A stretch of 30,770 nucleotides of DNA from positions 1 to 30,770 of the forward strand of contig CAYFJO010000089.1 of NCBI GenBank assembly GCA_964343305.1, read 5' to 3'. Both the position numbers and the translations under genes were made by a program. Positions 8,051-16,644 of the stretch are shown here, one piece after another. Position 1 is the stretch's first letter, and the number at the start of each line of letters is the position of its first letter. This DNA comes from CAYFJO01 sp964343305 (GTDB lineage: Bacteria > Planctomycetota > Planctomycetia > Pirellulales > Pirellulaceae). The notes below the pieces were generated by a model, which was not told the origin of the DNA, did not search any database, and saw only the letters and a list, made by a program, of their open reading frames with translations.

Positions 8051-9087
8051 TGATGAACAGTATCCAAACTGAGTTTGAAATTCCGCAGGAAGCTCCTTGG
8101 AACGATGATGAGTTGGAGAAGATCACCCACCTGAAAAACGCCTACGACAAGATCATCACCCAGATCCGTAAGGCAATCGTCGGACAGGATGAGGTTGTCG
8201 ACCTGACGATGATCAGCCTCTTCAGCCAGGGCCACTGCCTATTAAAAGGCGTGCCAGGCCTGGGCAAGACTTTGCTGGTCTCGACGCTCGCTCGCAGCCT
8301 GTCGTTGAACTTTAACCGCGTGCAGTTCACGCCCGACCTCATGCCGTCGGATATCACAGGTACGGAAGTGATCCAGGAAGACAAAACCACCGGTGAGCGT
8401 CATTTTCGTTTCTTGCCGGGTCCGATCTTTGCCAACATTTTGCTGGCCGACGAGATCAATCGTACTCCGCCCAAAACGCAAGCCGCTCTACTGGAAGCGA
8501 TGCAAGAACGGCAAGTCACCGTCGGGGGCGAAGTCCGGATGCTCGAAGCACCTTTCTTTGTTCTGGCAACACAAAACCCGATCGAACAGGAAGGAACTTA
8601 CCCATTGCCGGAAGCCCAAATGGACCGGTTCATGTTCCAACTGAACGTGGGCTACCCGAGCGAGAACGAGGAGCGCCGCATCCTGGCAATGACGACCGCC
8701 AGCTACCAACCAGATATCCAAGCTGAACTATCGCAAGGAGAAATTGTCGATCTGCAAAAACTAGTGCGACGCGTGCAGGTCCCCGATGAGGTGGTTGATT
8801 TCGTCTTAAGATTAGTGCGAGCCACGCGCAGCAGCGAGCCTGAAGCGCCCGACTTCGTCAAGAAGTGGGTCAACTGGGGTGCCAGCCCTCGCGCCTGTCA
8901 AAACTTGATCGTCGGGGCAAAAGCGGCCGCGATTCTCAATGGTCGCCACGAAGCAAATCTAGACGATGTGATATCGGTCGCCCAAGCGGTGCTTGGTCAT
9001 CGCATCATGCCAAACTTTGCTGCCGAAGCTGAAAGCGTAACAACCGAGCAAATCGTCAGCGATTTATTGAAAGAAGTGGCTTTATGA
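8050..9087 (+). CDS. MoxR-family AAA+ ATPase
   Basis: A 345-residue MoxR ATPase with all motifs intact: AIVGQDE, Walker A GVPGLGKT (67-74, Lys73), Walker B ILLADEINR, then LLEAMQERQVTVGG, sensor 1 LATQNPIEQEGTYPLPEAQ and WGASPRA near sensor 2. MoxR proteins use ATP to remodel or activate partner proteins, usually those with vWA/MIDAS domains encoded next door, as here with the DUF58 gene. The ATG at 8050 overlaps the preceding stop (TAATG); a second ATG follows at 8053. The end overlaps the DUF58 start by 4 nt (ATGA). Cytoplasmic. This is the likely catalytic member of the MoxR pair. Confidence 0.95.
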   Translation: MMNSIQTEFEIPQEAPWNDDELEKITHLKNAYDKIITQIRKAIVGQDEVVDLTMISLFSQGHCLLKGVPGLGKTLLVSTLARSLSLNFNRVQFTPDLMPSDITGTEVIQEDKTTGERHFRFLPGPIFANILLADEINRTPPKTQAALLEAMQERQVTVGGEVRMLEAPFFVLATQNPIEQEGTYPLPEAQMDRFMFQLNVGYPSENEERRILAMTTASYQPDIQAELSQGEIVDLQKLVRRVQVPDEVVDFVLRLVRATRSSEPEAPDFVKKWVNWGASPRACQNLIVGAKAAAILNGRHEANLDDVISVAQAVLGHRIMPNFAAEAESVTTEQIVSDLLKEVAL

Positions 9088-9983
9088 CGGACTACTTCGA
9101 TCCTCAAGTGCTGAGCCGGATTAAAGGCTACGAGATGCGTTCGTTGCGTCTGGTGGAAAGCTATATGTCCGGAATGCACAAGAGCAAGCTGTTGGGGATC
9201 AGCACTGAGTTTGCTCAGCATCGGCAGTACGTTCAGGGAGATGAAACCAAGCATCTGGATTGGAAAGTGTTCGCCAAGACGGAGCGGTATTACGTCAAGC
9301 AGTACGAAGCCGAAACAAACACGCCAGTCGTGTTTTTGCTGGATACGAGTAGGTCGATGTTTTTCCAAAGTCCGCCTGCCGCCATGACGAAGTTCGAATA
9401 CGCGGCGACAACGGTTTGCACGTTGGCACGGCTCTTGAGTTTACAGAAAGATGTGTTCGGCCTCGTGTTATTCGACCAGGCGATACGGACATTCATGCCA
9501 CCGAAGGGTTCCCAAGCACACTTTCGCAACATGATGCACACGTTGGAGAATGTTTCACCGGGCGAAGAAACGGATCTTGCCGAGGTGCTCATGGCCATCG
9601 CGCCGCAATTGAAACGACGTTGTCTGGTGATCGTCGTCAGCGACTTTGTTTCCAATCTCGATCGATTGGGTTTGGGATTGGGCCAAATCAGTTTTGGCAA
9701 CCACGATGTCGTTTTGTTTCATGTCGAAGATCCGCAGGAGCGAGATTTCCAGTTTCGTGGTCAGACGATTTTCCTTGGTCCCGAAAACGAAGGTCAGCTA
9801 CTTTGCGAACCGCGGGATCTGAGAAACACCTACCTGGAAGCGCGGCACCGCCATCTCGACAGAGTTCGCGAAGATGCGGTTCGATTCGGGTTTGACCTGG
9901 AAGAGATGCCGACCGATGCCCGTTTGGACGAGACGCTGTCGAAATTCCTGGCGTTGCGACAGGCGAGAAGGAGACGCGCGTAA
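9084..9983 (+). CDS. DUF58 / vWA-like protein
   Basis: A 299-residue soluble DUF58 protein. The N-terminal half carries the family signature (GISTEFAQHRQYVQGDE, then HLDWKVFAKTERYYVKQYE). It leads into a vWA-like fold with the metal-site motif DTSRS at residues 87-91 (pattern DxSxS) and VVSDF further on. DUF58 proteins are the usual partners of MoxR ATPases. The start overlaps the MoxR stop by 4 nt, and the stop TAA overlaps a downstream ATG (TAATG at 9981-9985). This gives a tightly coupled MoxR-MoxR-DUF58 unit. The BatA-type membrane vWA genes that often follow are absent here; a PQQ-repeat giant protein follows instead. Confidence 0.92.
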   Translation: MTDYFDPQVLSRIKGYEMRSLRLVESYMSGMHKSKLLGISTEFAQHRQYVQGDETKHLDWKVFAKTERYYVKQYEAETNTPVVFLLDTSRSMFFQSPPAAMTKFEYAATTVCTLARLLSLQKDVFGLVLFDQAIRTFMPPKGSQAHFRNMMHTLENVSPGEETDLAEVLMAIAPQLKRRCLVIVVSDFVSNLDRLGLGLGQISFGNHDVVLFHVEDPQERDFQFRGQTIFLGPENEGQLLCEPRDLRNTYLEARHRHLDRVREDAVRFGFDLEEMPTDARLDETLSKFLALRQARRRRA

Positions 9984-10006
9984 TGCGAACCGAAACCAAG
10001 GTTGGT

Positions 10007-10244
10007 CGCCCCGAAGGGGCATTAATATATCAGCCCAGGGCAGAGCGAAGCGCCGCCCTGGGACGGAAGTCAGTCCAAGGCAGTAGCCCTGTAAGGGCGA
10101 AACAAGTTTCGGCGTTAAATCGCATTGTGTGTTTCGCCCTTTCAGGGCTTCGATTCCGATCGACTCAGAACCCAGGGCGGCGGCACGCTCGCAAGACTCG
10201 CGTTGCCTTGCCCTGGGCTGATTTGTTGATGCCCCTTCGGGGCG
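10007..10244. repeat. Nested palindromic element, about 240 bp, at the 5' end of the PQQ-repeat gene
   Basis: Mirror-ordered inverted segments run from the ends inward: GCCCCGAAGGGGC (10008-10020) with GCCCCTTCGGGGC (10231-10243); CAGCCCAGGGCA with TGCCCTGGGCTG; CGCCGCCCTGGG with CCCAGGGCGGCG; and AGCCCTGTAAGGGCGAAAC with GTTTCGCCCTTTCAGGGCT. The transcript could fold into one long branched hairpin. The element is open in the frame of the downstream gene. It lies between the coupled ATG at 9983 and the signal peptide. It resembles dispersed non-coding elements of planctomycete genomes; copy number cannot be judged from this window. Confidence 0.8.
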
Positions 10245-10255
10245 AGAGAGACTCT

Positions 10256-13200
10256 ATGGGTGCGCCGCAAGGAAAGGCGAGTCATCAAGCGATTCGAATT
10301 TGTCTGTGGATCGTCGTTGCGATATTGCTGCCGGTATCCGTCGTCGCACAGGACGCCGAAACAAACATTCCCAGCGAACAACCGCCGCGAGATCCCTACA
10401 AAGACATTTACACCGATTACACGCCCGACTTCATTCAGAAGATGACTTCGGCCGGCTGGCAGCGTCCTTACTACGGATGGCGGCGCGATGAAGAACAGAT
10501 GAAGCTGTCGTCAGAGAAAAGTTTCTTTACGCTCAACATTCTGAACGAAGATTCGCGCGCGGATGCGCTCGTGGAAGCTGGATTGAAAAAGGAGCGCGAA
10601 GGTCAGTTTCGCGAGGCACTCAAGATCTACCAGCAAGTCATAGAGAAATATCCCAAGACGCTGTACCGCGTTGCCGAGAACGGCGTTTTTGTCCCGGTCG
10701 CTCAGTATTGTCAGCGACGAATTCTGTTGTTTCCGGCAAGCGACTTGCAACATTACCGTCAGCTTTATGACGCGAGAGCACGCGAGGCGTTTGAACAGGC
10801 GAAGCGTCAATATTCGCTGCTGGGGCTTTCCGATATCACCGAAACCATGCTGGCGACAAGTTACGGTGGCCGGGCACTCATGGAATTGGGTAACGCCGCG
10901 CTGGATACAGGCCACTATCTTGCGGCGCTGGAATACTACACCACGGTTCGCGATTACTTCCCAGATGAAGAATTGAAGACGCCGGAGCTGACGCTAAAGA
11001 TCGCGTACTGTCATAAGTCTTTGGGAACCGCATTAAACCGAAGCGCAAGCGAGGGAAACGGAAGCACAGCAAGCGACGATCCTTCGCTTGCGCTTCGGGT
11101 TAGTGAAAAAAGCAACCTCATGCCAGAGCAACTTGCCAGTCTCGAAAAGGCCGTCGCTGCCGTTCGTCATGACCAGCCGCCGTTTCATTCTCAACAAACC
11201 AGTTACCCGAACAACGCCACCGACGACTATACGCTCGCCGCATCTTCACAGGACCCGCTGGCGATCCAAGCACCGGTTTGGAAAATTCCGTTGCCTGGCA
11301 CGCGCGATGATTTCTTTGTTTACACCCAACCGGTCGTCACGGCGAACAGCGTCATCTATCGACACAAGAACATTGTCTACTGCCGATCTCTCCTGAACGG
11401 ACTATCCCGCTGGCAAAACGATTTGGGCGGGCGAGCGACCTGGCAGAATTGGTTCGAGCGACAGTTCCCGCAAGAAGACGTGCTCGTCCAAGACGGTCTC
11501 GTGTTCACCGCGATCAACAAGGCCGGGCCATCGCTCGTCGCATTGGACGAAGTCACGGGGCAACTGAAATGGGCGTTTGGTCCCATGGCCGCGGCCGACG
11601 AAGAGCAGGTGCGGATGCGAATCGAATCAGCACCCTGCGGCGGACCGCAAACGATCTACACGGGTTACGTGCTGGACAACATCGAAGGCGAAACACACAC
11701 GGATTCCGAATACGGCGTGGTTGCCCTGGACAGCACCACCGGCCGCATCCAGTGGCGAACACCGATCTGTCGTCTTGCGCCGGGAAAATTTTCGGGCGGG
11801 CTGGCCGAGTTGCGACGGAATCGGATTCGCAGTTTCGCAAGTCCGCCGCTCTATCATCAAGGGACGATTTACTACACGACCAACGCCGGCGCGATCGCGG
11901 CACTCGACAGTTTATCGGGCCGCGTGAAATGGCTCACCCGCTATCCGTATTATCCAGGCATCCACGACGCAACGCGGCAATTCGGCCGCGGCGGCGAGAA
12001 GGTGAAGTACTCGCGAGTTCATTTCCGACCGCAGAATCCAATGCTGTGGTACAACCAGCGACCGTTGATGGTTGGCGAGCGACTTTTCACAACGCCGGTC
12101 GATACGAACTCAATCTACTGCATCGATCGTCGCACGGGCAAGGTCGTCTGGACGAAGGCCAAGCGGACATCGGGCTGCGGTTATTTGTTGGGGATGTCGC
12201 GCGGCGGTGAGTTGGTTGTTGCTTACACCGGGCGAAAGCTGGATATTCCGGCGCATCGTTCGCCTTCGCCGATTCATCTTCTTAATCCAGCAACCGGCGA
12301 AACGGTTTGGGAATCGCCTGATCTGACCGTGAAGGAAACGCACCCGGTCATGATCCACTATGTGTTTGGGTCGCCGTCGCTGCACTACCGGTGCGACGAT
12401 GCGTGGTTCGAATTGGCAGCCCGACCATTCATGACTCAGGATGGCCGGGTCTACTTGAGTAGTTTTCGATACGTCGGTTACCCGATTTTTGGCTACTTCT
12501 CTAACCTAGCTTGCCTGGACCTTGAACAACGAAGGATTCTGGACCAGCGTCGTTACTACAGCGGCGAGATCCTAGCGCGAGCCGACGTGGACATCCACTC
12601 AAATGGACCGGACGAACTCAAGGCGTTTCTCGCGAACCCGGTCAAGGATGACAAGACCAACGCGCGGATCAAGATGCTCAAGGATGTGGTTGCTGACACA
12701 GTTCCTCAAAATGAACACGGCCCGTTCTTGCCATTTGCCCGACAAACGGTGGAGCGATTTGGGGAATCGTTCGAGTTGCGAATTTCGGCACGTACAGTCA
12801 GCATGACCTACGACCGCGATGCTGCAGGAAAAACAATTCAAAGCCGAAACGATTTAGCGGGTGACTTTGCAAAAGCGGAGTTGGCGATCGCTGACAGCCG
12901 GATGAAGGAAGCGGCTCAATTGCTCGAGCGATGTCTCGATACCATCTCATCGGAAGACCTCGACTTTCGCGCGGCCATCAACCAGCAGCTCTATCGCGTA
13001 CATCTGCGATTGGCTCGCCAGGCGATTCGCTCCAGACGTAACGACGAAGAACTGCAAAACTGTCTCGGCATGAGTCGCACTGCCGGCACGTTGGCGGAAG
13101 AAATCGAAACGCTGTTCGCCGTCGCAGACGCGTACCAGCGGCGCGGCAATTTGAATGCAGCCGCCAAAGCCTTGCGAACAATCATCAACACATACGGAGA

Positions 13201-15010
13201 CCACGAGTATCCAATCTCCGACGTGGCTGCCGCAGAAAGCCAACGGATCATGGCTGCCGCTGAAGGTGTCATTGATCGTTATGAAGCGTTTCTCTCGGAA
13301 ACGATGTTCGCCAAAGAGACAGCGGCCAGTCTGGGGCTGATGAAACGGAGCCTACCGCTGTACCTGAGCACGGTTTCGCCGTTGCCGAAGTCGTTGACAT
13401 TACGAGCCGGAGAACTCGCGGCGATTCGTTTGCGAAGAATGAAGCAACAATCGAGTGAATTTGCGAAAGCGTTTGAAAAACTGGCCGAGGGTGAATTGGC
13501 AGAAAAACCGAACGACGAACTATCGAGATCGTTGGCGGAGTTTCCCAGTACGCCCGCCGCTCAGCAAACGCTTGACCGTTTGCTAACAGTCGCCGTTGAG
13601 TCGAACACTCCGCAAAGCCGCCTGCAAATGTGGCGGCTGACTGATCTGGCTCGTGTTTCAGGTCTGAAAGTCGCGGATGATTTACGGAAGCGAATTGACC
13701 CGCTGAGCACGATTCCGCCAGAACTACCGATCAAATTGCCGCAACAGCCGCGTGAAGTGGAATTCGATGAAGAGGAGTCTGCTGCCCGGCTGGTGATGGA
13801 ACGGCGCGGCAATCGGTCGATCCAACCGCAATTGCTGTTCATCGCTACGCGCGTTCGCAAACGCCTCGATAACAAATTCATCGTTTCCGCCCGCGACCTG
13901 AACATCGGCAAAAGTGTCTGGCAAACCGAAGAACTGAGATTGAAAGGCAAAGGCCAAGAGCCAGGTTTCTTCACCGCGTTTGTTCAGAACGACATCGTGT
14001 TGGTTCACGGGCTATACGATGTGTTGGCTTTGTCGCTTGAGGATGGCACACTCCGCTGGCGATATCGAGTGCCTTTCGATTTTGAAATCCGCAGCGCAAT
14101 GCTCAGCGGAGACTTACTGCTTCTATCCGGCAAAGTCGAGTCGATCGCACTCTACGTCCCGACCGAAATCGCGACGGGTGAAGTCGCCTGGCAAACTCAA
14201 GAGCTGGGCGATTTGTACATTCCGCCCTACATGAACGGCGACCGCATGATCAGCGTCCGTGAGCTGCCGTTCAACGTCGCAGTCCGCTATCGAGCAACAG
14301 GCAATCTTATCGGACGCCTCGACCTGCCGGACTTGAGCATGCTGGAAGACCACCCACTACTGGAAAACGGGCCACAATCCCTACCTGTCGCCCATCACAA
14401 GAATCGCCTCGTCGTCACCGACGGTTGGTACTACATCTTGATTGATGCGAACCGCCTTCAGATCATCTGGAAGCGACTAATCGACAACAACGACGCCACA
14501 CGAACTCCGCCCCTGCGATTCGCACTCGGCGACAACCACGTAGCAATCTTGAAGCAAGACTACGACCAAAAAGCAATCCACATGCTCTCCGCCGACTCCG
14601 GCGAGTTACTCTGGTCCACCGACCCCAAGGACGCCACCACCCCGCGCCCAATCCATTCCATGTTCATCCACAATGATCGAATCTTCGGAATCGAACCTCA
14701 TCCCGGTCAAGGTTTCTACTTCACTGCGCGACAATGCAGCGATGGCCAACTGATCTTCCGAACGGAAGTCACGGGATACCAGTCCAAACCACAAGTAACC
14801 TTGCTCCCCAGAACGCACGGCAACCACATGATGGTACGCACGGCCGATCGGCAGGACTTTGAACTCAAGGCATTCAACATCACCAGTGGCAAATTGGATC
14901 ACACCCTAAAAGCGAAGGGCGTCGGTCCATACGACACCCACGGACGAATCAGCACGACCGTCCAAAACGGTAAGCCAACAATGCTGAGCAAAGACACGCT
15001 CAAACATTAG
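10256..15010 (+). CDS. Giant exported TPR / PQQ-like beta-propeller protein
   Basis: A 1584-residue protein with a signal peptide or anchor (residues 13-31, ICLWIVVAILLPVSVVAQ). A TPR-like helical segment follows at about 101-135 (EREGQFREALKIYQQVIEKYP). A first PQQ-like propeller spans about 340-770 with blades such as VALDSTTGRIQW, AALDSLSGRVKW and YCIDRRTGKVVW. A long helical/TPR region (about 860-1170) follows, then a second propeller at about 1205-1520 with LALSLEDGTLRW, TEIATGEVAW and LSADSGELLW. These are protein-interaction propellers; no dehydrogenase signature is visible. Start: ATG 10256 lies just before the signal peptide. An in-frame ATG at 9983 overlaps the DUF58 stop (TAATG) and would add 91 residues, mostly read from the nested repeat. 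The ancestral start may be 9983. A second repeat is inserted in frame at residues 261-282. Last gene of the cluster, convergent with the metallopeptidase gene. Confidence 0.85.
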   Translation: MGAPQGKASHQAIRICLWIVVAILLPVSVVAQDAETNIPSEQPPRDPYKDIYTDYTPDFIQKMTSAGWQRPYYGWRRDEEQMKLSSEKSFFTLNILNEDSRADALVEAGLKKEREGQFREALKIYQQVIEKYPKTLYRVAENGVFVPVAQYCQRRILLFPASDLQHYRQLYDARAREAFEQAKRQYSLLGLSDITETMLATSYGGRALMELGNAALDTGHYLAALEYYTTVRDYFPDEELKTPELTLKIAYCHKSLGTALNRSASEGNGSTASDDPSLALRVSEKSNLMPEQLASLEKAVAAVRHDQPPFHSQQTSYPNNATDDYTLAASSQDPLAIQAPVWKIPLPGTRDDFFVYTQPVVTANSVIYRHKNIVYCRSLLNGLSRWQNDLGGRATWQNWFERQFPQEDVLVQDGLVFTAINKAGPSLVALDEVTGQLKWAFGPMAAADEEQVRMRIESAPCGGPQTIYTGYVLDNIEGETHTDSEYGVVALDSTTGRIQWRTPICRLAPGKFSGGLAELRRNRIRSFASPPLYHQGTIYYTTNAGAIAALDSLSGRVKWLTRYPYYPGIHDATRQFGRGGEKVKYSRVHFRPQNPMLWYNQRPLMVGERLFTTPVDTNSIYCIDRRTGKVVWTKAKRTSGCGYLLGMSRGGELVVAYTGRKLDIPAHRSPSPIHLLNPATGETVWESPDLTVKETHPVMIHYVFGSPSLHYRCDDAWFELAARPFMTQDGRVYLSSFRYVGYPIFGYFSNLACLDLEQRRILDQRRYYSGEILARADVDIHSNGPDELKAFLANPVKDDKTNARIKMLKDVVADTVPQNEHGPFLPFARQTVERFGESFELRISARTVSMTYDRDAAGKTIQSRNDLAGDFAKAELAIADSRMKEAAQLLERCLDTISSEDLDFRAAINQQLYRVHLRLARQAIRSRRNDEELQNCLGMSRTAGTLAEEIETLFAVADAYQRRGNLNAAAKALRTIINTYGDHEYPISDVAAAESQRIMAAAEGVIDRYEAFLSETMFAKETAASLGLMKRSLPLYLSTVSPLPKSLTLRAGELAAIRLRRMKQQSSEFAKAFEKLAEGELAEKPNDELSRSLAEFPSTPAAQQTLDRLLTVAVESNTPQSRLQMWRLTDLARVSGLKVADDLRKRIDPLSTIPPELPIKLPQQPREVEFDEEESAARLVMERRGNRSIQPQLLFIATRVRKRLDNKFIVSARDLNIGKSVWQTEELRLKGKGQEPGFFTAFVQNDIVLVHGLYDVLALSLEDGTLRWRYRVPFDFEIRSAMLSGDLLLLSGKVESIALYVPTEIATGEVAWQTQELGDLYIPPYMNGDRMISVRELPFNVAVRYRATGNLIGRLDLPDLSMLEDHPLLENGPQSLPVAHHKNRLVVTDGWYYILIDANRLQIIWKRLIDNNDATRTPPLRFALGDNHVAILKQDYDQKAIHMLSADSGELLWSTDPKDATTPRPIHSMFIHNDRIFGIEPHPGQGFYFTARQCSDGQLIFRTEVTGYQSKPQVTLLPRTHGNHMMVRTADRQDFELKAFNITSGKLDHTLKAKGVGPYDTHGRISTTVQNGKPTMLSKDTLKH
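11036..11101. repeat. In-frame inverted repeat encoding SLALRV
   Basis: AACCGAAGCGCAAGCGAGGG (11036-11055) and CCTTCGCTTGCGCTTCGGGTT up to 11101 are near-perfect inverted copies with about 25 nt between them. Translated in frame they give low-complexity RSASEGN and SLALRVS segments that interrupt the PQQ-repeat protein between its TPR part and first propeller. It is a different family from the GTAG repeats. Confidence 0.75.
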
Positions 15011-15145
15011 CGCCATTTTCACGACGTCCCATCATGTCTGGAAAGAACGCGGCTTCAGCAACTACCACCGCGAGTCCTATTACGGCGTTGCTGCCAACTG
15101 CTTGGCTTGGCGACCGACGAACCCGATCCCGGCCCGTTCTCTTGA

Positions 15146-15778
15146 CTATCGATTCACCAGGATCAACTTGGGATGGGGAATCTTGACGCCAAAGATGCCG
15201 CCGTGTCTTTGTTCAAGGCTGTCGAAGTTTTCGTGGAGATATTCGTAAATCGTCGGCGGTGGACAGAGATCCAACCAGCGATCGACCATGCAGCCCATTT
15301 CCGCGTCGTACTCCTTTTGCGAATAGGTGTGGGCATAGCAGCGCCCTTCATGGCGTCGCAGATCACCGTCAAAATTCGGACTGATGTGCCACAGTTCATG
15401 GACGATCGTGATCAGCTTTTCACGAAAACCCATGTCCATGAATCGCGGCAAGTAAAAACTGATGATGTACAGCATCTCGACGCCCTGTGGATCGTAAAGT
15501 CGCTGGACCGAATATTTGCGACCGCGGCGCACGCCGGTTAGCGCACCGTTTTCGAATCGCATCGGCGTCGTCGTGGCAAAGATGCCGTGATTGACGCGCT
15601 TACGGGCTTGAGTGAAGGAAAGAGCCACACGCGACAAGTCGATGTAGCTGAGTTCCGGGAGACGGGCGACAAGATCCTCGCAAAGTTCGCGCATGCGAGC
15701 CGTGAAGTCGAATCCCTTGGCAGGCCGCGGCCGTGCGGATCTTCGAGTACGAGATTTGGTTTGCGCTCGACGAGGCAT
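15146..15778 (-). CDS. Putative zinc metallopeptidase (HELWH motif)
   Basis: A 210-residue protein with a basic N-terminal 20 residues, then a compact domain carrying HELWH (127-131). This is an HExxH zinc motif, followed by SPNFDGDLRRHEGRCYAH with conserved-looking His143 and His150. This resembles the small 'putative (phage) metallopeptidase' families related to SprT-like zincins; exact family not confirmed. No signal peptide, so cytoplasmic. It starts 63 nt downstream of rplQ on the same strand and is probably co-transcribed with the ribosomal operon. The stop is TAG at 15146-15148; the giant PQQ gene converges on it with a 135-nt gap in which I see nothing. Substrate unknown. Confidence 0.8.
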   Translation of the reverse strand: MPRRAQTKSRTRRSARPRPAKGFDFTARMRELCEDLVARLPELSYIDLSRVALSFTQARKRVNHGIFATTTPMRFENGALTGVRRGRKYSVQRLYDPQGVEMLYIISFYLPRFMDMGFREKLITIVHELWHISPNFDGDLRRHEGRCYAHTYSQKEYDAEMGCMVDRWLDLCPPPTIYEYLHENFDSLEQRHGGIFGVKIPHPKLILVNR

Positions 15779-15841
15779 GTCCGCATCCCTTCGCGCGTCG
15801 AGGTCGATTTTGAATTGGAGATGTGAAAAGTGCGAGGAAGG

Positions 15842-16558
15842 TCAGTTCTTCTTTTCTTCCTCTTCTTCGTCGGTTTCATCTTCGGAATCGTCATCCGCTT
15901 CCGCGGACACTGCGTCTTCCGATTCCGCTGCGGCTTCATCTTCTTCGTCCGCGTCGTCCTCATCGTCCGCGACGTCATCTTCTACTTCATCCTCGTCGTC
16001 GCCAAACTCGGGACGTTCGCTGACTTCGGTGACCCGGTCGTGTATTCCCACGAATTCCAAAATGGCTTTCACGCCGGCATCGCCAAGTCGCGTTTCGGCC
16101 AATCGTAGGATCCGCGTATAGCCGCCGTCACGATCTTCATATCGCGGACCGAGCACATCGAACAAGATTCGCACGGCATCTTTGTCACCTAGCAACTGAA
16201 GTGCCCGCCGACGAGCTGCCAAAACCGGCGCGATGGCGTTGTTCCACTCTTGCCATTGATCGCCACTGCGCCACTGCTTCCATTCATCGGAACCACGTTT
16301 TGCATCGGTTTTGAGTTCTTCCGCGGCATAGGTGTGTTGCAGAGACTTTCGAGCGATGGTGATACACTTTTCCACCAGCGGCCGGACTTCCTTGGCCTTG
16401 TGCAACGTGGTTGTGACGCGACCTTTGACCTTGGGTGCGTTGTCGTCGTACTCCGCGTCGCGTTCCGTGAGAATCAAGCTACTGGCCAGGTTCTTCAACA
16501 TGGCCCGGCGATGGCTTGGGGATCGGCCCAGCGTTCGGCCTCGTCTTCGATGTCGCAT
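15842..16558 (-). CDS. rplQ: 50S ribosomal protein L17, extended with acidic C-terminal tail
   Basis: The N-terminus MRHRRRGRTLGR followed by SHRRAMLKNLASSLI is diagnostic of L17, a large-subunit protein lining the exit-tunnel region. GGYTRILRL at 145-153 matches the conserved C-terminal part. At 238 residues it is almost twice the usual length (about 120-130). There are extra segments at about 32-46 and 74-115 (Trp/Lys/Glu-rich). A tail at about 182-235 consists almost entirely of Asp, Glu, Ala and Ser. The tail is unusual for a normally basic ribosomal protein. The gene follows rpoA with 86 nt between, including a perfect 15-bp hairpin, and precedes the metallopeptidase gene. Confidence 0.95.
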   Translation of the reverse strand: MRHRRRGRTLGRSPSHRRAMLKNLASSLILTERDAEYDDNAPKVKGRVTTTLHKAKEVRPLVEKCITIARKSLQHTYAAEELKTDAKRGSDEWKQWRSGDQWQEWNNAIAPVLAARRRALQLLGDKDAVRILFDVLGPRYEDRDGGYTRILRLAETRLGDAGVKAILEFVGIHDRVTEVSERPEFGDDEDEVEDDVADDEDDADEEDEAAAESEDAVSAEADDDSEDETDEEEEEKKN

Positions 16559-16596
16559 GGTTCTAATTCGCTCTTGCTGAATTTGTGTAAACGTTT

Positions 16597-16629
16597 AGCA
16601 GCCCGGCTGTTCGCAACAGCCGGGCTGCT
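16597..16629. repeat. Perfect 15-bp hairpin between rpoA and rplQ
   Basis: AGCAGCCCGGCTGTT (16597-16611), loop CGC, AACAGCCGGGCTGCT (16615-16629). In the operon direction (minus) the stem is followed by TAAACGTTTAC, not a T-run, so it does not look like a normal intrinsic terminator. It may be an mRNA-stability or attenuation hairpin, or another dispersed palindrome. Confidence 0.7.
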
Positions 16630-16644
16630 TGTTTGTGGTCGGTG

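Noticed and set aside
10256..15010. PQQ-dependent dehydrogenase
   Set aside because: The blades match generic PQQ-like repeats, but the protein is far too large, has two propellers with TPR regions, and no dehydrogenase signature is visible.
16597..16629. Rho-independent terminator of rpoA
   Set aside because: In the operon direction the stem is not followed by a T-run, and rplQ is expected to be co-transcribed.
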